DNA of 25,160 nucleotides from a virus. Below, one piece after another: positions 17,101 to 24,891 of the stretch. How positions within the stretch are numbered: the first letter of the stretch is position 1; every line of letters starts with the position of its first letter. The stretch covers positions 1 to 25,160 of the IMG/VR virus record IMGVR_UViG_3300027963_000315. One strand, written 5' to 3'. Both the position numbers and the translations under genes were made by a program. A model generated the notes under the pieces. That model saw only the letters and a program-made list of their open reading frames with translations, ran no database searches and was not told the DNA's origin.

Positions 17101-17916
17101 GATTTTGTGATTAAAGGCGGCAAGATTTCGCTTGCGCCTACCTACCCAATTGATCCTAGTTCCGCCAGCGGGTATGGCATTGATTACGCCCGCCAGCCCA
17201 AGATCAGCGCGTTGTTCACAGATGGCAACATCATCGAGGATAGTCTGCAGGTTAATTGGTACTCAACTGAGCAACGACTGGCGCCGCAGGTCGTGGTGAC
17301 ATACAGGCAGGAAATCGAGAACGGATTTGCCGAGACGCGCAATGTGCTGGTGCGTCTGCTTACGTCAAACGAAACCGCACCAACCGAAGCCGTGGACTTT
17401 ACTGGCTTCTGCACCAATATCGAACATGCCAAAACCTACGCCAAGTTGCTGATTCAAGTGCGGGCCAATACGACCCACACCGTCCAATTCAAAACATTGC
17501 CTGAGGCCGTCTCCCTTGAGCCTGGCGCGTATTTCAAGCTTTCCAGCACTGCCAGACACGTAGCATCATTTCAAAATGGCCACGTGTTAAACGATGGCAA
17601 GGTGGTGACCACCACTAGCCTCGACAGTCAAACGGCAACAGTGTACTGGTGGCGATCTGGCATGGCGGCTGTTGAGTCGGCATCAATGACGGTCGACAGT
17701 AGCGGCATTGCAACCGATCCTAAATTTAGAGGTGCGGTGTTTACTGTTTATGATCCAGCCGATCAATACCCACGTGTATATAAGGTCGAGTCTATCGCGT
17801 ATGATGAAGATGGTCTATTGGATATCGGTGCTAGCCATGTTGGCACAAATGCCAATGGCGCCATATCTTACCTAGACTTGGACGACAATAAGTTCGTGAT
17901 CGAGGTGCAGTCATGA
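14113..17916 (+). CDS. Tail tip / central host-specificity protein (J-like)
   Basis: A 1267-residue protein starting at ATG 14113 in a TAATG overlap; an in-frame ATG at 14023 would add 30 residues that are a shadow of the peptidase gene. A hydrophobic segment at about 39-60 (VSIVGTVVSTGLSFAAQALAP) and IDGFTSVQNVARLGEVAPLV are typical of TipJ N-termini. GVRAETKLLWSQLLSQGDGQ then ELVALFALN continues that domain. The C-terminal third has RNLLRSTVYGSGALVPEAMI, LQVNWYSTEQRLAPQVVVTY and TGFCTNIEHAKTYAKLLIQV, matching J tail-hub modules. Between these (about residues 300-840) lies an A/T-richer, beta-rich region that may be an inserted receptor-binding part. J closes the tail tube and contacts the receptor. 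Confidence 0.92.
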   Translation: MDSLGMSPEEYAWYTSEIANIRPERSAAYDHIPHVVCDPLTVSIVGTVVSTGLSFAAQALAPKPKIPRQDDPAGTPQNLEGENISNNRKFANIDGFTSVQNVARLGEVAPLVFAKREQIGGRWYGGVRAETKLLWSQLLSQGDGQELVALFALNVNQMAKPDFEGLAIGDTLLKNYQEPKLCIFYRSGEVPQRLNSSTRIGGTLAPRSPSDIIVAEYANQGLQAIFSGTRTPTGSTEFGTYQPVRNGQDWRLPFKRVKVVFDYKNITADSQRSFSLAQLERQKIESYYGSFCGINVIDSTSFSGYQENFQEVDANEIEYTIYADQNETNFAEHGSADILNKRKTIGEQADNAFTVGETYSIGSAQGVCISTSTNAPYDGTFHKSYRFKITSRGLILALGIGKIVHPGIFRTILGSSTAYPTISKLAIGSVTTTRAVDQVEIGIKSTVYKRFNGLVNFSSIQSEATAEQIEAGGGNVTYGTYADYGFRYSFFHVEYRKSSGDSSWQRISDRPFGVKGNNPVGQYNFIRLAFYAGADIYEVRFVPVSGGAFIRLHQYAYILDASNGSLQSFASKDGGVNISYVGNPGAGIDAYAGTNKVMYWGGVSGPIEPTNNAVTAFAPDSLITSNPPAPGVYGTSGGDGSGLTVRIAHENIINSFSVTSITTGWRQRWLHMGVLGVELPSSAGQRTTGNLNLRSSSGRNITINIMLYSVAVDDPIYNSDMNQAGYSGYTYGWISEFQVNETIQPVGFDGGIYNGEEFYVDIPPGWSSSVSRVGIRANTTETIIVKLFVQSKGNNYGYRKTFTVNGTSLPAIMITGLESTPGSAAVGRPVNIWDAVSDVYLFSEEEGSHQDSPEHQIVYVNEQRRNSTAPLYNSLAIAGMQLRSGKDWSSFSNFSYYAKSGRVIPLMVDSSGNGVNSPTDLRVTGASHLFPEILRNLLRSTVYGSGALVPEAMIDWDGFRAAAKACQANGWFFDGVISSQTNVREWAYQHAPYFMLDFVIKGGKISLAPTYPIDPSSASGYGIDYARQPKISALFTDGNIIEDSLQVNWYSTEQRLAPQVVVTYRQEIENGFAETRNVLVRLLTSNETAPTEAVDFTGFCTNIEHAKTYAKLLIQVRANTTHTVQFKTLPEAVSLEPGAYFKLSSTARHVASFQNGHVLNDGKVVTTTSLDSQTATVYWWRSGMAAVESASMTVDSSGIATDPKFRGAVFTVYDPADQYPRVYKVESIAYDEDGLLDIGASHVGTNANGAISYLDLDDNKFVIEVQS

Positions 17917-18338
17917 GTCCGCAGGGGCCCGATTTCCCTAGTTACGTGCCGAGTAGTCGGTCACTGGCGATGGGCGATTTTCCCAGCAAGACTTTTACCT
18001 CGCAATCTGGCATACAAACCACGGTCCAATACGGAAGCCGCCGCACCAACCAAACGATTGATTTGGCGTACAACAACACCACCGAAGCCATTGCCGCTGC
18101 CATTTACGATCATTACGTGGCATGTCGCGGCACCATTTATACGTTTGGTTTGACGGAGCCCGCCAAATCTGGCAATCCTACGTTCCACCTAGGGGATAGC
18201 AGTGCAAGTACATCAAACCGCTATAGCGCTGCACCGTTTGGCATGAAGTACAAATATGCCGAGCCACCGCAGTTTGACAGCGTTAAACCTGGCCGCATGT
18301 CGGTTACGGTAAAATTAGTTGGGGTGCTTGACTCATGA
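17913..18338 (+). CDS. Minor tail protein downstream of J
   Basis: A 141-residue protein beginning in an ATGA overlap with J. Recognisable stretches are FPSKTFTSQSGIQTTVQYGS, RRTNQTIDLAYNN, AAAIYDHYVACRGTIYTFGL and the basic, beta C-terminus FDSVKPGRMSVTVKLVGVL. I recall similar short proteins with the YGSRRTxQTxDLxY pattern next to tail-tip genes in environmental siphophages, but know of no assigned function. It looks like a compact beta protein without a signal peptide or enzymatic motif. It is probably a distal tail subunit that links J to the adhesins. Confidence 0.6.
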   Translation: MSPQGPDFPSYVPSSRSLAMGDFPSKTFTSQSGIQTTVQYGSRRTNQTIDLAYNNTTEAIAAAIYDHYVACRGTIYTFGLTEPAKSGNPTFHLGDSSASTSNRYSAAPFGMKYKYAEPPQFDSVKPGRMSVTVKLVGVLDS

Positions 18339-18727
18339 CCTACTACAGCGGCAAGGATGGCACTCTGACCTATAACGGCAGCAGCGTTGCCAAGGTCAGT
18401 AACTGGAGTCTTTCGTCCAGTGTTGATGCGTTGGAAACCACGGCGATCAGCGATTCTGACCGCTCTTATGCGCCTGGGTTACGGCAATTTGGCGGTAGTG
18501 CAACTATTTTTTATTATGACGATGCACCCAAGGCGTTATTAGAAAAAATTGTTAGCACCAGTGCTGTTTCTGAATCTGCTGTTGCAATCAAACTTGGTTG
18601 GGGTGGTAAATATGTTCAAGGTAACGTGATTATAACCAGCGGCGAATTGAGTTGTTCGGTTGGCGAAGTAATGCAAGCCACAATCCAATTTCAATTTACC
18701 GGAGCACTAACTGGGGTAACGCTGTAA
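18335..18727 (+). CDS. Tail tube-like protein (second tube-fold copy)
   Basis: A 130-residue protein with strong resemblance to short tail tube subunits of the TP901-1 major tail type. It shows VSNWSLSSSVDALETTAISD, SYAPGLRQFGGSATIFYYDD, ALLEKIVSTSAV, then SGELSCSVGEVMQATIQFQF and TGALTGVTL. The loop followed by the aromatic strand and the final FxFTGALT strand are the usual tube-fold landmarks. The main tube gene (8408-9343) belongs to a different, longer family, so this is an extra tube-fold protein at the distal end. It begins in an ATGA overlap and ends in a TAATG overlap. It may form rings below the tube or an adaptor for fibres. Confidence 0.68.
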   Translation: MTYYSGKDGTLTYNGSSVAKVSNWSLSSSVDALETTAISDSDRSYAPGLRQFGGSATIFYYDDAPKALLEKIVSTSAVSESAVAIKLGWGGKYVQGNVIITSGELSCSVGEVMQATIQFQFTGALTGVTL

Positions 18728-19635
18728 TGGCAATTTATCTTGGCACTGCAGGCTTAATTCAGCTAACCAGAACTAGCATTGCCGATGGCTTGACGGCAAT
18801 TGTAAACCCTTCTGATGTAAATACAACTAAATCACGATTTAGTTTTGAATTTCCAGTTGGCGCCTTGTTGACTGGCGATTATGTAATGTTTAAAACCACC
18901 GATGGAACCAATCTTGATTTTGTTGCCGCTGCCGGTTGGAGCGGCGGCGTTCGCTATAAGGATGGTAATTGGTTTGTAAACGTTGATGACCTAGGCAGCA
19001 TTCGCTTGTATAACACTTTTGATAATGCAGTTGCAGGTGAAGCCACTGGCTTGATAGCATTATCGTCAATTGCAAGAAACATTCCAATTGCCGCTAGTGT
19101 ATTAAATAAAATTCCAAGGGTTGTTGGCAACCTTGAGCGATACGAAATATCAACAGATAGAGAAACAGTTGATACGTCATCACTGGGCGATGAATTTCGC
19201 AATAATTACGGAACAATGATCACCGGCAGCGGCCAAATGTCGTGCATCTTCGACTACCGTTACAGCCAAACATCCTCTTACCCTGGCGCAGCTGGCTATG
19301 TTGAGCTTGCATCGTATATGCATGCCTTAATCTTACGCCAACAATTTGGCGCTGAATTTCAAGCTAAGTTATTTTTAATTTCCAACGGTAAGGGCCAAGG
19401 CGCAGGTGGAAGCAACGATGAAGTATGGTTTGAAATTGATGGCATAATTACGCAAGCAAGCGTTGCATTTGACCCAGGGCAAATTGTAAGCTCTGTTTTT
19501 AATTTTATTTGCACTGGCGAAATTCGCCTAAGAGTTATCACCGATCCACCGTCCTACCTGCTGCAGCAGGACGGTGCTAAACTGAAGCTTGAGGACGGTA
19601 ACGGCGCCTTGCTGCTGGAGCAACAAAATGGCTGA
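18727..19635 (+). CDS. Tail protein with tube-like domain and LLLE-type C-terminal tail
   Basis: A 302-residue protein starting at ATG 18727 (TAATG overlap); an in-frame start at 18652 is a shadow. Residues 1-130 are a beta-rich domain (FSFEFPVGALLTGDYVMFKT). Residues 135-280 again resemble a tube fold: PRVVGNLERYEISTDRETVD then NYGTMITGSGQMSCIFDYRY, and FEIDGIITQASVAFDPGQIV followed by SVFNFICTGEIRLR. The extreme C-terminus is a repetitive strand motif (YLLQQDGAKLKLEDG, then GALLLEQ) that I associate with ends of marine phage tail proteins. It overlaps the fibre gene by 8 bases. An adaptor between tip and fibre is the likely role, by position only. Confidence 0.58.
   Translation: MAIYLGTAGLIQLTRTSIADGLTAIVNPSDVNTTKSRFSFEFPVGALLTGDYVMFKTTDGTNLDFVAAAGWSGGVRYKDGNWFVNVDDLGSIRLYNTFDNAVAGEATGLIALSSIARNIPIAASVLNKIPRVVGNLERYEISTDRETVDTSSLGDEFRNNYGTMITGSGQMSCIFDYRYSQTSSYPGAAGYVELASYMHALILRQQFGAEFQAKLFLISNGKGQGAGGSNDEVWFEIDGIITQASVAFDPGQIVSSVFNFICTGEIRLRVITDPPSYLLQQDGAKLKLEDGNGALLLEQQNG
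19547..19576 (+). repeat. 9-bp perfect inverted repeat near the module junction
   Basis: CACCGTCCT (19547-19555) is perfectly complementary to AGGACGGTG (19568-19576) around a 12-base loop. The loop overlaps the 14-base palindrome CCTGCTGCAGCAGG (19557-19570). It lies within the C-terminal codons of the preceding tail protein, about 50 bases before the fibre start. No T-run follows, so intrinsic termination is unlikely. Confidence 0.55.
19617..19630 (+). promoter_or_regulatory. Ribosome binding site fixing the fibre start at 19628
   Basis: GGAG at 19617-19620 is 7 bases from ATG 19628. This favours 19628 over an upstream in-frame start at 19589, whose extra 13 residues (cysteine and tryptophan-containing) are a shadow of the previous gene. 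Confidence 0.65.
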
Positions 19636-22012
19636 TCTTCGGATTACAGAACTAGCAGCATTAGCGTCGGCTGATTTGACCGCCACCGACCCGCTGGCAG
19701 TTGCCGACTTAAGCGCAAGCGAAAGCAAAAAGATTAGCGCTAAGGATTTTACGCAAAAGGCCGTCACACTGATCGACGACGCCTCGATCCCTGTTGCCAA
19801 GGTTAATCTCAGCGGCATCAGCGGCACTAACCTGACGGATGGCACGGTAACCGCCGCCAAGCTAAACACCAGCAGCATTCCAGCCACCGGCGGCCTAGCG
19901 GTATCCAGCGGCAACCTAGGGTTGGTTGCGCCTACTAGCCCAATTGTTCGCAATGGCAGCACTGGTTCGCTAGAACACGCAACCAGCGGCGCGTCAGCAG
20001 GCACCTACACCAAGGTGACGGTGGACGTTAGAGGCCACGTCACCGCTGGCACTACGCTTGCTGCTGCTGACATTCCACTGGCCACTTCGTCAGTTGTTGG
20101 TGGTGTATCCGTTGGCACTGGCCTATCTGTTACCGGCGGCGGCGTACTTAACCACAGCAACTCAGTTGCCGCTGGCACCACCAGCGGCATTACCCGCGAC
20201 GCACAGGGCCACATCACTGGCGCAGTGGCGCTGGTATCAGCTGATCTACCGCTGGCATCTGCTGGTGTGCCAGGCGCTGTTAGCCCAGGCACTGGCACCT
20301 CAGTCAGCGGCGCTGGTGCACTATCGGTTACGGCTGCCACCTCTAGCGCCCTAGGCGGCGTGATCGTCGGCAGTGATTTTGCCGTTAGCACCGGCACCAT
20401 TTCGCTGGCAACACAGGCAGGCCTTACCGCTGGCGCCTATCCAAAAGTCACAGTAACCACCAAGGGCATTGTCACCGCAGGCGCTAGTTTGACTGCGGCA
20501 GATATTCCAAACTTAGATGTAAGCAAGCTGACGACTGGGACGTTAAGCGTCAGCCTGCTGGGTACTAACTCAATTACCGGACCCAAATTAGCCAACTACT
20601 CAACCATCCAATTTGGTGGCGCTGGTAGTACTTCCGGTGTGGTTACATTCCCGACGCCAGACTTTACAGGTCAGGGATTCTACGATAGCACCAACCAAGA
20701 TTATTACATTTACGACGGCAATACCTGGCAACCATTGACAGTTATTAGTGGGAACCTTGTTTATGCTGGCACGTATAATGCATCAACCAACAGAGTTGCA
20801 TCAGTAACAACTGCAGGCACTGCAGGCGGTCTTACTGTCGGCAGTGCGTTGCCTGCTGGTTCGGCAACACTAAATCAGTATTACGTTGTTGTATCCGAAT
20901 CAGGTAACGGCGTCTCGCCTGCGCCGGTGGTAGCGCTTGCGCCGCCGGACATGATCATTTGTAACGGCGCAACCTGGGATCTGGTTGACGTTTCAAATGC
21001 TATTGCAGGTCAAACCGCCACAAATATCTCCTTTACACCTTATGGCAACCTTGCTGCTACCAACGTTCAAACAGCGCTGCAAGAACTAGACGATGAAAAG
21101 ATCGCCAAGACTGGTGGTGTTGTAACTGGTGAGTTGCTGATCGGCACTGCTGGCACATTTGGGTTTGAGGGCAGCACCGCCAACGCATACGAAACTTATC
21201 TGTCGGCGATTGATCCAACGGCTGACCGCGCCATCGTATTCCCTGATCAGTCGGGTAATGTAATCGTTAGCGGCAATGCCTCGATCGTCAATGCCGACAT
21301 CAATGCCAGCGCTGGGATTGTAGACACCAAACTGGCCACCATTGCTACTGCTGGCAAGGTCAGCAATAGCGCCACTACTGCCGCAAGCGCAAATACGGCA
21401 AGCGCAATTGTAGCCCGTGATTCATCGGGTAATTTTAGCGCTGGCACGATCACCGCTGCTCTGACTGGTACTGCTAGCAGCGCCACGGCATTGGCTACAG
21501 CTCGCACCATTCAAGGCGTTAGTTTTGATGGCACCGCAAACATTACAGTCGCCACCGCTGGCAGTGGCATCAGCGTAACCGGCACTGCAATTGCAAATAC
21601 CGGCGTCTTAAGCGTCAACGGCAATGCGGGCGCCATCACAAACATTGCGGCAACCAATGCCGTTCAGTCATTCACCGTTGCTCAGCGTGGGACGGTATCA
21701 GCATTGGGCGCTGTATCTGCCGGTACGACGACATTAGATCTGGCAACTGCCAATAATTTCAGCCTCAGCTTGCCCGCAGGTGGGGCGGTAACGCTTGCTA
21801 ATCCAAGCAATCAAACTGCTGGCCAGTCTGGTGTTGTGACAATCACTCAAAACAGCGGCACTGCTGCCACCGTTGCCTATGGAGGTAACTGGAAGTTCCA
21901 AGGTGGTGCGCCCAGCGTGAGTACCACGCTTAGCAGCGTAAACGTGATTGCTTATTACGTTGAATCTTCTAGCCGCATTACCGCCCAACTGCTTACCAAC
22001 ACCGTCTCATGA
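19628..22012 (+). CDS. Tail fibre protein, repetitive
   Basis: A 794-residue fibre. The N-terminus (MADLRITELAALASADLTAT, DPLAVADLS, DASIPVAKVNLSG) is the virion-attachment style common in phage fibres. Residues about 117-310 contain three related blocks with the core G-Y-KVTVD-GHVTAGT-L-AADIP: TYTKVTVDVRGHVTAGTTLA, GITRDAQGHITGAVALVSAD and YPKVTVTTKGIVTAGASLTA. Next come DYYIYDGNTWQPLT and MIICNGATWDLVD modules, possibly sugar-binding. TNVQTALQELDDEKIAKTGG and ARTIQGVSFDGTANITV follow, widespread fibre spacers. The C-terminal 130 residues form a beta-rich tip. It overlaps the adhesin by ATGA. It is probably a homotrimer; the receptor is unknown. Confidence 0.85.
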   Translation: MADLRITELAALASADLTATDPLAVADLSASESKKISAKDFTQKAVTLIDDASIPVAKVNLSGISGTNLTDGTVTAAKLNTSSIPATGGLAVSSGNLGLVAPTSPIVRNGSTGSLEHATSGASAGTYTKVTVDVRGHVTAGTTLAAADIPLATSSVVGGVSVGTGLSVTGGGVLNHSNSVAAGTTSGITRDAQGHITGAVALVSADLPLASAGVPGAVSPGTGTSVSGAGALSVTAATSSALGGVIVGSDFAVSTGTISLATQAGLTAGAYPKVTVTTKGIVTAGASLTAADIPNLDVSKLTTGTLSVSLLGTNSITGPKLANYSTIQFGGAGSTSGVVTFPTPDFTGQGFYDSTNQDYYIYDGNTWQPLTVISGNLVYAGTYNASTNRVASVTTAGTAGGLTVGSALPAGSATLNQYYVVVSESGNGVSPAPVVALAPPDMIICNGATWDLVDVSNAIAGQTATNISFTPYGNLAATNVQTALQELDDEKIAKTGGVVTGELLIGTAGTFGFEGSTANAYETYLSAIDPTADRAIVFPDQSGNVIVSGNASIVNADINASAGIVDTKLATIATAGKVSNSATTAASANTASAIVARDSSGNFSAGTITAALTGTASSATALATARTIQGVSFDGTANITVATAGSGISVTGTAIANTGVLSVNGNAGAITNIAATNAVQSFTVAQRGTVSALGAVSAGTTTLDLATANNFSLSLPAGGAVTLANPSNQTAGQSGVVTITQNSGTAATVAYGGNWKFQGGAPSVSTTLSSVNVIAYYVESSSRITAQLLTNTVS

Positions 22013-24873
22013 TTGTTCCAGGTTCTGTTAATCCTTTACTGCTGGCATCTGCTGCCGCTGCTGGCGGACTCCAGGTGAGTAGATCCCTCCGCTTCAATGC
22101 TAGTGACAGTGGTTACTTGTCTAGAGTCGTCGGCACTGCGGGCAATAGACGGACGTTTACTCTTTCGTGGTGGATAAAAAAAAGTGGTCTAACGACTTTC
22201 CAGAGTCTGTTCAATAGTTTTACGGATGCTAATAACCGAACCGCTATCAACTTTGACTCGTCCATCGGCGCTGGAGGCACCGGCGACTATTTGACAATGT
22301 TTAACGTTACCAGTTCAACTACTACAAATATTTTCCAAACCAATGCGCTGTTTAGAGATGCGTCTGCTTGGTATCACATTGTCGTTGCCGTAGACACGAC
22401 GCAAGCTACCAGCACAGAACGCGTAAAACTGTGGGTAAACAACACGCTCCAAACATTTTCAACGTATAATGCGCCATCCCAAAACGCAGATCTAAATTGG
22501 AATAGCGCCACTACGCATTACTACGGCGTTTATGGCGGATCGCCCAGTACTACTTCTTATGGCTTCAACGGCTACCTCGCCAACATCCACTTCATCGACG
22601 GTCAAGCACTCACCCCGGCATCATTTGCGGAGACTGATGCAACCACTGGGCAGTGGATACCTAAGGCATTTAGCGGCGGCAGTTATGGCACAAATGGTTT
22701 TTATCTACAATTCGCCGACAATTCCAGCAACACCGCCAGCACTTTAGGGAAGGACACTAGTGGGAACTCCCCGGCGAATAACTGGACCCCGAATAACTTT
22801 AGTGTTAGTACAACCACCACAACATACACTCCGGCTAGCAACACTAATCTTTATGGAATGACATGGGCGCAGATTTTTGATGCAAATAATTCTGCTGGTG
22901 TTTATTCGCTAGATAATACTCTTGCCACTGGTACGCTTGCTATCTCTAAGTCGTATTCATCTTCGGTGGAGTTGTTATGTTGCTCCACTAATTCTTCGGC
23001 CCCAATATATGCAAACGGGGTTGCAGTATCCAGTCCCCCTGGGGGGAATAATTTTAGCTCTGCTCAATGGAGAACAGTATTAAGTGGTAGCGGTACACTA
23101 ACAAGCGTTGGTGTGCAATCTGACGGAGCACAGCGAGGAATATTATTTCAAGTAAGAGTAGATGGAGTGCAGTTGGTAAACATATCAGCTGCTGGCAACG
23201 ACAGCCTCGTAGACTCCCCCACTAATTACGGGACCGACACCGGCGTGGGCGGCGAGGTGAGGGGGAATTATGCAACGTTAAATCCGCTTAATGCCGCTCA
23301 TACGTACACCAATGGAAACCTTGACCTAACCATATCAACCACTGGTCACGCCTCTATAGGCCCAGCGGTCGGTTCGATAGGTGTTAGTTCTGGTAAATGG
23401 TATTTTGAGTTTACACCAACCAGTATTACATCCAATCCTTTGATTGGCATTACAGCCGTACCAGCTACAGATAGATACCCTGGATACAGCGCTTTTTCTT
23501 ACGGATATTATGCTTCCGATGGAAATAAATATAACAACAATTCGGCCAGCTCTTACGGTAACTCATGGGTCGCAAACGATGTTATCGGAGTTGCGTTTGA
23601 TTTAGACGCAGGTAAATTGTGGTTCAGTAAAAACGGAACTTGGCAGGCAAGCGGCAATCCGTCTAGTGGGACAAACGCAGCTTTCACAAGCATCACCGCT
23701 GGCGTCTACTTTCCTTCTACGCATAAAGATAGTAATGGGGCAAGTACGTTTAGCGGTGTATTCAACTTCGGCCAACGCGCATTTGCCTACACCGCACCAT
23801 CAGGCTTCAAGGCACTCTGCACACAGAATCTGCCAGCCCCATTAGTCACGAAGTCTAATACGGTGATGGATGTTGTACTTTATACAGGGAATAACAGCAC
23901 TCAATCAATAACTAGCCTGGCATTTAATCCTGATATGGTGTGGTCAAAATGTCGCAATGTGGGAAGGTCTCACAGGCTTAGCGACGCAATTCGCGGCTCA
24001 AATGTAGATCTTTATACAGATACGACTGCATCAGACAATTTTTATGGTAGTGGCTCAATTACAGCGTTTACTGCAAATGGGTTTAACTTAGACAATTCCG
24101 CTTCCAGCCAATACAACACATCAGGCGAGACATACGTTAGCTGGTGCTGGGATGCAGGCACCTCAACAACCACAATCAACGCTAATGCTTACTCTGCCGG
24201 AGTACCCAGCATCACTAGTCAGGTGCGGGCTAATGCAAGCGCGGGGTTCTCTGTTGTTACGTATACCGGGACGGGATCTACCGCAACCGTGGGTCATGGT
24301 TTGGGAGTTGCACCATCTCTTATCCTGTGTAAGTCGCGCACTACAACTGTGCAGTGGGTTGTCTATCACGCCAGTCTAGGTAAAGATCAGTTTCTCGGTC
24401 TAAATACTACCGACGCAGCAATTACGTCGTCTTCTTACTGGGGTAGTGGTGTCACATCAACAGTATTTGGACTGCAGAATCTTGCTGGCGGCAACAACAA
24501 TGGCAACCTGGTCGCTTACTGTTTCGCCCCAGTAGTCGGGTACTCTGCGATGGGCAGCTACCAAGCAAGTTCAGGGCTTCCATTCGTCTATTTAGGCTTT
24601 AAACCCAAGCTTCTGCTAATCAAGAACATCACCTCAAGCAGCACAAGCTGGCGTTTAATGGATTCTGCCCGCGACACATTCAACGATGGTTCCGGGGCTT
24701 ATTGGCTCAAGCCCAACACGTCTGACGCTGAGGTTGATGAGCGCCCCATTGATTTCTTGTCAAACGGCTTCAAGCTGCGAATGACCGATGGAGGTGACCT
24801 AAATTATTCCAGTGACACCTACATTTACTGTGCCTGGGCCGAGTCACCCTTCAACTACTCCCGCGCTAGGTGA
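22009..24873 (+). CDS. LamG and SPRY domain adhesin (receptor-binding tail protein)
   Basis: A 954-residue protein. Residues 1-22 are a hydrophobic start (MIVPGSVNPLLLASAAAAGG). Residues about 25-215 are a concanavalin-like LamG domain: RTFTLSWWIKKSG, WYHIVVAVDTTQATSTERVK, then FNGYLANIHFIDGQALTPAS. Residues about 455-600 form a SPRY domain (SGKWYFEFTPTS, DVIGVAFDLDAGKLWFSKNG, FNFGQRAFAYTAP). Residues 615-954 hold repeated C-terminal modules such as VVTYTGTGSTATVGHGLGVA then PSLILCKSR, KLLLIKNITSSSTSWRLMDS, and the end YIYCAWAESPFNYSRAR. This architecture is frequent in picocyanobacterial phage adhesins as I recall, and suggests polysaccharide or surface-protein binding. An extra domain of about 120 residues appears at about 270-395. 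Confidence 0.85.
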   Translation: MIVPGSVNPLLLASAAAAGGLQVSRSLRFNASDSGYLSRVVGTAGNRRTFTLSWWIKKSGLTTFQSLFNSFTDANNRTAINFDSSIGAGGTGDYLTMFNVTSSTTTNIFQTNALFRDASAWYHIVVAVDTTQATSTERVKLWVNNTLQTFSTYNAPSQNADLNWNSATTHYYGVYGGSPSTTSYGFNGYLANIHFIDGQALTPASFAETDATTGQWIPKAFSGGSYGTNGFYLQFADNSSNTASTLGKDTSGNSPANNWTPNNFSVSTTTTTYTPASNTNLYGMTWAQIFDANNSAGVYSLDNTLATGTLAISKSYSSSVELLCCSTNSSAPIYANGVAVSSPPGGNNFSSAQWRTVLSGSGTLTSVGVQSDGAQRGILFQVRVDGVQLVNISAAGNDSLVDSPTNYGTDTGVGGEVRGNYATLNPLNAAHTYTNGNLDLTISTTGHASIGPAVGSIGVSSGKWYFEFTPTSITSNPLIGITAVPATDRYPGYSAFSYGYYASDGNKYNNNSASSYGNSWVANDVIGVAFDLDAGKLWFSKNGTWQASGNPSSGTNAAFTSITAGVYFPSTHKDSNGASTFSGVFNFGQRAFAYTAPSGFKALCTQNLPAPLVTKSNTVMDVVLYTGNNSTQSITSLAFNPDMVWSKCRNVGRSHRLSDAIRGSNVDLYTDTTASDNFYGSGSITAFTANGFNLDNSASSQYNTSGETYVSWCWDAGTSTTTINANAYSAGVPSITSQVRANASAGFSVVTYTGTGSTATVGHGLGVAPSLILCKSRTTTVQWVVYHASLGKDQFLGLNTTDAAITSSSYWGSGVTSTVFGLQNLAGGNNNGNLVAYCFAPVVGYSAMGSYQASSGLPFVYLGFKPKLLLIKNITSSSTSWRLMDSARDTFNDGSGAYWLKPNTSDAEVDERPIDFLSNGFKLRMTDGGDLNYSSDTYIYCAWAESPFNYSRAR

Positions 24874-24891
24874 GTAGTGGACACGTCTACT
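24854..24891. terminator. Possible bidirectional terminator or competing hairpins between convergent genes
   Basis: ACTACTC (24854-24860) pairs perfectly with GAGTAGT (24872-24878) around an 11-base loop. Alternatively AGTAG (24873-24877) pairs with CTACT (24887-24891) around a 9-base loop. The two hairpins exclude each other and straddle the + strand stop (24871-24873) and the - strand tandem TAG stops (24887-24892). No T-run follows on either strand, so this is a weak candidate. Confidence 0.3.

Noticed and set aside
19528-20400. Two adjacent reverse-strand open frames (158 and 131 codons) under the fibre gene
   Set aside because: They arise from the Ala/Gly/Thr-rich codons of the repetitive fibre, giving Val/Ala/Pro-rich shadow peptides without recognisable domains.
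22009-24873. Diversity-generating retroelement target in the adhesin
   Set aside because: No reverse transcriptase gene, template repeat or C-type lectin variable-region pattern was found in the window.
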